Shown piece by piece: positions 5,621 to 9,517 of a DNA stretch of 9,517 nucleotides. The notes under the pieces were generated by a model. The model did no database searches and had not been told where the DNA came from. It was given only the letters and a program-made list of their open reading frames with translations. This stretch comes from Chloroflexota bacterium. GTDB lineage: Bacteria; Chloroflexota; Dehalococcoidia; Lucifugimonadales; Australimonadaceae. The DNA lies in assembly GCA_026713505.1 (NCBI GenBank), contig JAPOOH010000101.1:1-9517 (forward strand), written 5' to 3'. Numbering within the stretch: the first letter of the stretch is position 1; each line of letters begins with the position of its first letter. Both the position numbers and the translations under genes were made by a program.

Positions 5621-7408
5621 CTACCGCGTCCCCGGAGGGCCCACGCGTACCGTGATGATGTCCGAGCCGTGGAACTGCTGGTGCCGCACGGACGATGCGT
5701 AGCGCCGCAGCAGACGGAGCGAAATCTCGTTCTCCGTCACGGTCTCCTCGTCGTGCTGCTGCATCTGCCGGATGCGGTCCTCCAGGTTCTCCTCGTCTCC
5801 CCCGCCGATGAACTCCAGGTCCGCGATGGGCCCGTCGCTCGACGCCAGCACGACCAGCCGCCGCGTCTCCTTTTCCTCGTCCTCGTCCGACAGGTCCAGC
5901 GTCAGGTCAAGCGGAGCGAGCGTCAGCAGCGTCTCTTCCGCCACCGCGCTCAGCCGTTCCTTCATCGGTTGGTCCCACCCCCGGCTCTCCGCGAACCGCT
6001 CCGTGAAGGCGAAGAGGTCCGGCAGCACATCGGCGTCGAGGTGGGACTCGAAGCGCATCCGCCGCTTCTTCGTGACCTCCAGGAACACGATCATCACGAT
6101 GGCGGCGAGCCCTCCGGTGGTGATCCCGCTCTTCACGAGCGTCCTCAGCACCGGGTCGAGGTTCGGCAGTGTAAAGAGGTCGAACTGGAACGCGGCCGCT
6201 ATCCAGAATGAGAGGCCCGCGACAATGAGCTTCTGCCGGTTGCGCTCGGCGTTGATCACCGTCAGCGCGCCGTCCACGAACAGGACGCCCGTCACGAGGA
6301 TCAGGTAGCCGGTCATCACCGGCCCCGGCAGGCTGCTGAGCAATCCGGACACCTTCGGGAAGAACGCCACGGCGATGAAGGCGGCGCCGATGACGTAGCC
6401 CATCCTGCGAGAAGCGACGCCCGTGACCTGGATGAAGGGGGTGATGCCCGGGTTCACGGCGTTCGGCACGGCTCCTCCAAGGCCCGCCAGGAGGTTGCTT
6501 ACGCCACCCCCGGCCAGCGCGCCCTGCACCTGCCGGAAATCGATCGCCTTGACCTCGCGCTGGGAGATGCGCTGGTGTGTTATCGCCTCCGCGTTCACCT
6601 GGATGGCGATGATGACGCCCAGGAACAGGAACGCCGGCAGCAGCGTCCAGAACTGCACGCCCAGGTCCAGCTCCAGCCCCGGCCACTCGGACGGCAGCCC
6701 CACCCAGGCGGACTGCGTGATCCGGCTCGTGTCGAATATCCCGAACGCTGCGGCAACGACACAGCCCACGGCTATGCCGATCATCGGGGCCCACAGCCGC
6801 CATAGCGCGCTGCCGCGCAGGGTGAGCGCCGCGACCACCGTCAGTGTCGCGAGCGCGGTCAGCGGCGCCGCTACAGGGTCCTCCTGCGCTGCGCCGTCCA
6901 GCAGGTCGAACACGACCGACGCCAGGGTGATGGAGAGGATCATCATCACCGTGCCGCTGACGACAGGCGTGACGAGCCGCCGCAGGATGAACAGCCACCG
7001 GGCGACGATGAACTGGAATACCGCCGAGGCAAGCACCAGCGTAGTCAGCGTCGCAGGGCCGCCGTCCACCACCGCCGTTATGCAGAAGGGGATGGCGAAG
7101 GCCGCTGTGAAGAACGGCATCACCGCGCCCGCGCCCACGGGGCCCAGGCGGCGCACCTGGACCAACGTGGAGAGGCCCACGACCACCAGCGACGCGAAGA
7201 CCATCCACGCCACGTAGGACTCGCCCCTGCCCGATGCCTCGGCCACGATGACGGGCGTCACGAGCAGGGTAGCCGAGGCGATCATGCCGAACTGCAAGCC
7301 GAATCCAAGCGAGGTCCGCCAGGGTGGATTCTCGTGCGTTTCGTAACGGGGGTTCTGCGTTGCCGCTGCCAGAGGTCGCCTCCGGGGCCGGTTGATACAG
7401 CGGCACAA
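5621..7408 (-). CDS. NCS2-family permease fused to a C-terminal HATPase-like domain
   Basis: About 595 residues from TTG 7408, or 583 from CTG 7372. The N-terminal 430 residues carry 12-14 hydrophobic segments and NCS2 (nucleobase:cation symporter-2, xanthine/uracil permease) landmarks: the Tyr...PPW lead-in, GLQFGMIAS in TM1 and VTGVASRRMGYVIGAAF near TM10. It should lie in the inner membrane; the substrate is uncertain. The TM1 Gln-His motif is Gln-Phe, and the nucleobase signature is altered (NPGITPFIQVTG). After TM14, about 149 cytosolic residues resemble an RsbW-type ATPase fold: MKERLSAVAEETLLTL where an N-box would be, FIGGGDEEN, then ISLRLLRRYA and a final strand. The usual N-box Asn is missing, so ATP binding is doubtful. 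No ATG lies in a suitable place; the frame stays open upstream to 7687, but that part overlaps the YihY gene and looks non-coding. CTG 7372 has GGAGG six bases upstream, TTG 7408 has none. The gene follows YihY on the same strand. Confidence 0.85.
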   Translation of the reverse strand: MCRCINRPRRRPLAAATQNPRYETHENPPWRTSLGFGLQFGMIASATLLVTPVIVAEASGRGESYVAWMVFASLVVVGLSTLVQVRRLGPVGAGAVMPFFTAAFAIPFCITAVVDGGPATLTTLVLASAVFQFIVARWLFILRRLVTPVVSGTVMMILSITLASVVFDLLDGAAQEDPVAAPLTALATLTVVAALTLRGSALWRLWAPMIGIAVGCVVAAAFGIFDTSRITQSAWVGLPSEWPGLELDLGVQFWTLLPAFLFLGVIIAIQVNAEAITHQRISQREVKAIDFRQVQGALAGGGVSNLLAGLGGAVPNAVNPGITPFIQVTGVASRRMGYVIGAAFIAVAFFPKVSGLLSSLPGPVMTGYLILVTGVLFVDGALTVINAERNRQKLIVAGLSFWIAAAFQFDLFTLPNLDPVLRTLVKSGITTGGLAAIVMIVFLEVTKKRRMRFESHLDADVLPDLFAFTERFAESRGWDQPMKERLSAVAEETLLTLAPLDLTLDLSDEDEEKETRRLVVLASSDGPIADLEFIGGGDEENLEDRIRQMQQHDEETVTENEISLRLLRRYASSVRHQQFHGSDIITVRVGPPGTR

Positions 7409-7467
7409 CCTTACTACGAACGCGGCCGCACCTACACCCCTCCATGAGGCCCCGTGGCATTGCGATG

Positions 7468-8355
7468 TTACCGAGGCCGAAGCTCCCCAGCCGCCCTCGT
7501 CAGCGCCGCGCCGTACAGGAAGATCATGCCCGCCGCGTACCCCCACATCAACAGCAGGACGAAGGAAGCGATGGGCCCGTACACCGCGCTCCGTTGCCCG
7601 GCCAGCGCGGTGAACCAGAAGAACAGGTGTTTGCCCGCCTCGAACAGCAGGATGGCTGTCACCGCCCCGTACATGGCGTTGCGCCACTCCACGCGGGCGT
7701 TCGGCATGAGGTAGTACACCAACACGAAGAGCGCCATCGTCAGCAACGCGGGCAGCAGCGCCGAAACAGCGCCCAGCGCAAGGATGACGACGACGGAGAG
7801 CGCCCCGACCGACTCGGCTATCCCCTCGCTGAAACGCACCGCCAGTTGGAGTGAAGCAGTGAGCCCCACCGACAGCAGGAACAGGAGCACGATGATCGTC
7901 GTGAGCGTCACTTGCAGAACGGTTATGCGAAACACCTTCTGCGTCTCAACGCCGAACACCCTGTTCACCGCCCGTGTCGCGGCCATGAACAGTCCGTTCG
8001 CTCCCATGACGATGCTGACGAACGCCACCAGCCCGATGGCCAGGGAACCGTCGAGCAGGTTCGCCACCGCGTCCTCTATCAAGCCCTGCGACGTGGGGAA
8101 GTAGTAGAGGAGGGTCGCCGTCAGCGTATCCCTGATCGCCTCGGGCTCGCCGAAGACCGCTATCGCCATGATGGTCAGCGCCACGGCCGGGAGGAGCGAC
8201 AGGATCGTGAAATAGGCGAGCGAGCCCGCGAGGTCGATGCCTCCCGCCTCCAGCAGGAGCCGCACCGCCCTCACCATGGCCGCGCCACGCCAGGCCCCTT
8301 TCTTCTTGGGCAACTCGCGCGATAGCCGCCGAAGCCTCGCTTGTCTGCGTTTCAA
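7468..8355 (-). CDS. YihY/BrkB-family (UPF0761) inner-membrane protein
   Basis: A 295-residue polytopic membrane protein of the YihY/virulence factor BrkB family. After a basic cytosolic N-terminus (residues 1-28, many Arg/Lys) it has about six hydrophobic segments near residues 45-68, 104-127, 146-172, 183-216, 228-250 and 259-285. The segment AGSLAYFTILSLLPAVAL (43-60) and the C-terminal YGPIASFVLLLMWGYAAGMIFLYGA region are the family's most recognisable parts. Older literature called it ribonuclease BN by mistake; no enzymatic role is established, and transport functions have been suggested. The start is taken as TTG 8355, with GGAAG about nine bases upstream; an ATG at 8277 would lack a ribosome site and remove the basic N-terminus. 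The permease gene begins 59-95 bases downstream and could share its mRNA. A TAGAAT -10-like hexamer at 8397-8392 has no matching -35. Confidence 0.9.
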   Translation of the reverse strand: MKRRQARLRRLSRELPKKKGAWRGAAMVRAVRLLLEAGGIDLAGSLAYFTILSLLPAVALTIMAIAVFGEPEAIRDTLTATLLYYFPTSQGLIEDAVANLLDGSLAIGLVAFVSIVMGANGLFMAATRAVNRVFGVETQKVFRITVLQVTLTTIIVLLFLLSVGLTASLQLAVRFSEGIAESVGALSVVVILALGAVSALLPALLTMALFVLVYYLMPNARVEWRNAMYGAVTAILLFEAGKHLFFWFTALAGQRSAVYGPIASFVLLLMWGYAAGMIFLYGAALTRAAGELRPR

Positions 8356-8465
8356 CCGGGCGCTTCCACTGACGTGTCCGTCCAGACGACGATTCTACGC
8401 CCCTGCACCTCCGGCGCGCCTCATTGCGTCGCATGGTTGTGCCGCGCATCCTTCACCGGCGCATC

Positions 8466-8493
8466 TTGACTTTCCGAAAGCGGAACCTATACT
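8466..8493 (+). promoter_or_regulatory. Strong sigma70-type promoter of the Rieske oxygenase gene
   Basis: TTGACT (8466-8471) and TATACT (8488-8493), each 5 of 6 to consensus, are separated by 16 bases. In this GC-rich background such a pair is unlikely by chance. Transcription would start near 8500, leaving a leader of about 65 bases before the ATG at 8567. The rest of the 8356-8566 gap, shared with the divergent YihY gene, shows only the two inverted repeats listed separately. Confidence 0.7.
8472..8485. promoter_or_regulatory. Inverted repeat in the promoter spacer, candidate operator
   Basis: TTCCG-AAAG-CGGAA is a perfect palindrome with 5-base arms lying entirely between the -35 and -10 hexamers of the Rieske gene promoter. 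That is the position used by repressors and by MerR-type activators that act on the spacer. The arms are short, so the role is a suggestion only. Confidence 0.4.
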
Positions 8494-8513
8494 CGCCAAA
8501 GAGCATCTGAATC

Positions 8514-8528
8514 CGGCATATGCTGCCG
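8514..8528. repeat. Short inverted repeat in the Rieske gene leader
   Basis: CGGCA-TATGC-TGCCG, 5-base arms around a 5-base loop, containing the even palindrome GCATATGC. It is downstream of the predicted transcription start and about 40 bases before the ATG. It could fold in the leader RNA or be a second protein-binding site; it may also be chance. Confidence 0.3.
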
Positions 8529-8566
8529 TACAGGCACCGAAACGCGGGCAACGAGGGGGAATGCCT

Positions 8567-9517
8567 ATGCGAACTGAGGAAGAACTGGAACTGGTAAGGG
8601 TTGGACCCGGCACTCCCTCCGGGGAGGTATTCCGCCGCTACTGGCTGCCTGTGGAGGTCTCAGCGAACCTTGGCGGTGCGCAGGGGAACTCGTTCTCGGG
8701 AGCTCGCAACCCCATCAGGGTGAAGATGCTTGGGGAGAACCTGCTGCTTTTCCGGGACTCCTGCCGGCGCCCGCATCTGCTGTTCGAGCACTGCGCTCAT
8801 CGCGGCACATCGCTGTTCTACGGCCGCGTCGAGGGCGACTGTATCCGCTGCCTCTACCACGGTTGGCTGTACGACGGCGATGGCAATGTGGTGGAGATGC
8901 CGGGAGAACCCCCGGACAGCCGGTTCAACGAGAAGGTCAAACAGCCTGCCTATCCCTGTGTGGAAGTAGGCGGCCTGATCTTCGCCTACATGGGGCCGCC
9001 GGCCCTGATGCCAGTCTTCCCCCGGTACCATCAGCTCTTCTCCACCAGGGGCATCCGCGTCAACGGCAACGGCGGCTACACGGAGCACTGCAACGTCTTC
9101 CAGTCGCTGCACGACAACAATCTGGACCCGTGGCACGGCGAGATAGCGCACGGATGGTTCCGGTCGACCCCCATAGAGGGGACCATGCACTGGGGCGGCA
9201 ACGGGGAGCTTGCAACTCCGCTCAAGTTCGAACGCACGCCCTGGGGCACGCGCATGGTCGTCCTCAAGACCAAGTACGAACACCCCGCCGCATACGAATA
9301 CCACGAGACCCATACCGTCTGGCCCGCGCAACGCTGCAACTTCTCGGGCGCCCGCTCGATGAAATGGGCGATTCCCGTCGACGACATCCACACGCGCTGG
9401 TTCACCGTCGATTTCTTCCCCTTCGACGCCGATGGCAACCTGCCTCGGGAAGCCCAGCGGGCAGTCGAACAGATGAACAACCCCATGCCAAACAGCGGCC
9501 ACGCCAATGACCTGCCA
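8567..9517 (+). CDS. Rieske non-heme iron oxygenase alpha subunit, phthalate-dioxygenase type (3' end outside window)
   Basis: 317 residues are visible and the frame is open at the right edge; relatives have roughly 350-450. The start GPGTPSGEVFRRYWLPV is typical of phthalate 4,5-dioxygenase-like and VanA-like oxygenases. The Rieske [2Fe-2S] ligands are Cys76, His78, Cys95 and His98 (CxH, 16 residues, CxxH). The catalytic mononuclear iron site follows: Asp187-x2-His190-x4-His195, in NNLDPWHGEIAH, with Asp187 in the position of the bridging Asp that links the two centres between subunits. The third iron carboxylate would be near or beyond the end. The enzyme would use O2 and electrons from a separate reductase to hydroxylate or O/N-demethylate an aromatic or related substrate, which cannot be named. 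I prefer the ATG at 8567, six bases after AGGGGGA; the ATG at 8561 abuts that site. The gene is divergent from YihY and has its own strong promoter. Confidence 0.92.
   Translation, partial: MRTEEELELVRVGPGTPSGEVFRRYWLPVEVSANLGGAQGNSFSGARNPIRVKMLGENLLLFRDSCRRPHLLFEHCAHRGTSLFYGRVEGDCIRCLYHGWLYDGDGNVVEMPGEPPDSRFNEKVKQPAYPCVEVGGLIFAYMGPPALMPVFPRYHQLFSTRGIRVNGNGGYTEHCNVFQSLHDNNLDPWHGEIAHGWFRSTPIEGTMHWGGNGELATPLKFERTPWGTRMVVLKTKYEHPAAYEYHETHTVWPAQRCNFSGARSMKWAIPVDDIHTRWFTVDFFPFDADGNLPREAQRAVEQMNNPMPNSGHANDLP

Noticed and set aside
5907..7460. Minus-strand 517-codon frame beginning with ATG at 7460, overlapping the permease in another frame
   Set aside because: The Arg/Gly/His-rich translation lacks hydrophobic segments or motifs, while the permease frame shows clear NCS2 features.
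7409..7687. N-terminal extension of the permease frame up to an ATG at 7687
   Set aside because: It overlaps the end of the YihY gene in a different frame, is Arg/Gly-rich, and NCS2 proteins do not have it.
8567..9510. Open frames on both strands within the Rieske gene (280 codons minus strand, 215 codons plus strand)
   Set aside because: The plus frame from 8567 contains the full Rieske and mononuclear iron motifs; the others have no domain features.

Overview
The window is GC-rich bacterial DNA, densely packed with genes; no intergenic gap exceeds about 211 bases. Most starts carry strong Shine-Dalgarno sequences of GGAGG type. The mix is a CoxE-like VWA protein, an ornithine-cyclodeaminase-family dehydrogenase, NAD-dependent formate dehydrogenase, a phthalate-dioxygenase-type Rieske oxygenase and an NCS2 permease. 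This suggests an aerobic heterotroph, perhaps an uncultured Chloroflexota (SAR202-like) or a similar environmental lineage. That placement is inference from gene content only.

Layout, left to right. (1) 2-784 (+): C-terminal part of a CoxE-like VWA protein, entering from the left edge. (2) 790-1887 (-): ornithine cyclodeaminase/mu-crystallin family protein, tail to tail with the first gene. (3) 1916-2586 (-): a VapBC-type toxin-antitoxin pair with a 4-base overlap. Its promoter and a palindromic operator are visible at 2616-2653, and the OCD-family gene follows 28 bases downstream. (4) 2718-5515 (-): formate dehydrogenase, then a zinc alcohol dehydrogenase, then a VOC-fold protein, probably one transcription unit. 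(5) 5621-8355 (-): a YihY/BrkB-family membrane protein followed by an NCS2-family permease with an unusual cytosolic C-terminal domain. (6) 8356-8566: a divergent regulatory region with a near-consensus sigma70-type promoter. (7) 8567 to the right edge (+): a Rieske non-heme iron oxygenase alpha subunit, cut by the window end.

How the genes may work together. The best-supported enzyme is the NAD-dependent formate dehydrogenase, whose catalytic residues are all present. With the neighbouring zinc dehydrogenase it could form an aldehyde (possibly formaldehyde) to formate to CO2 route yielding NADH. Rieske oxygenases of the type at the right edge include O-demethylases that release formaldehyde, so a demethylation and C1-disposal neighbourhood is plausible but unproven. 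The most unusual item is the permease fused to what looks like a degenerate anti-sigma/histidine-kinase-type ATPase domain. I see no RNA genes, CRISPR array, insertion sequence or prophage.
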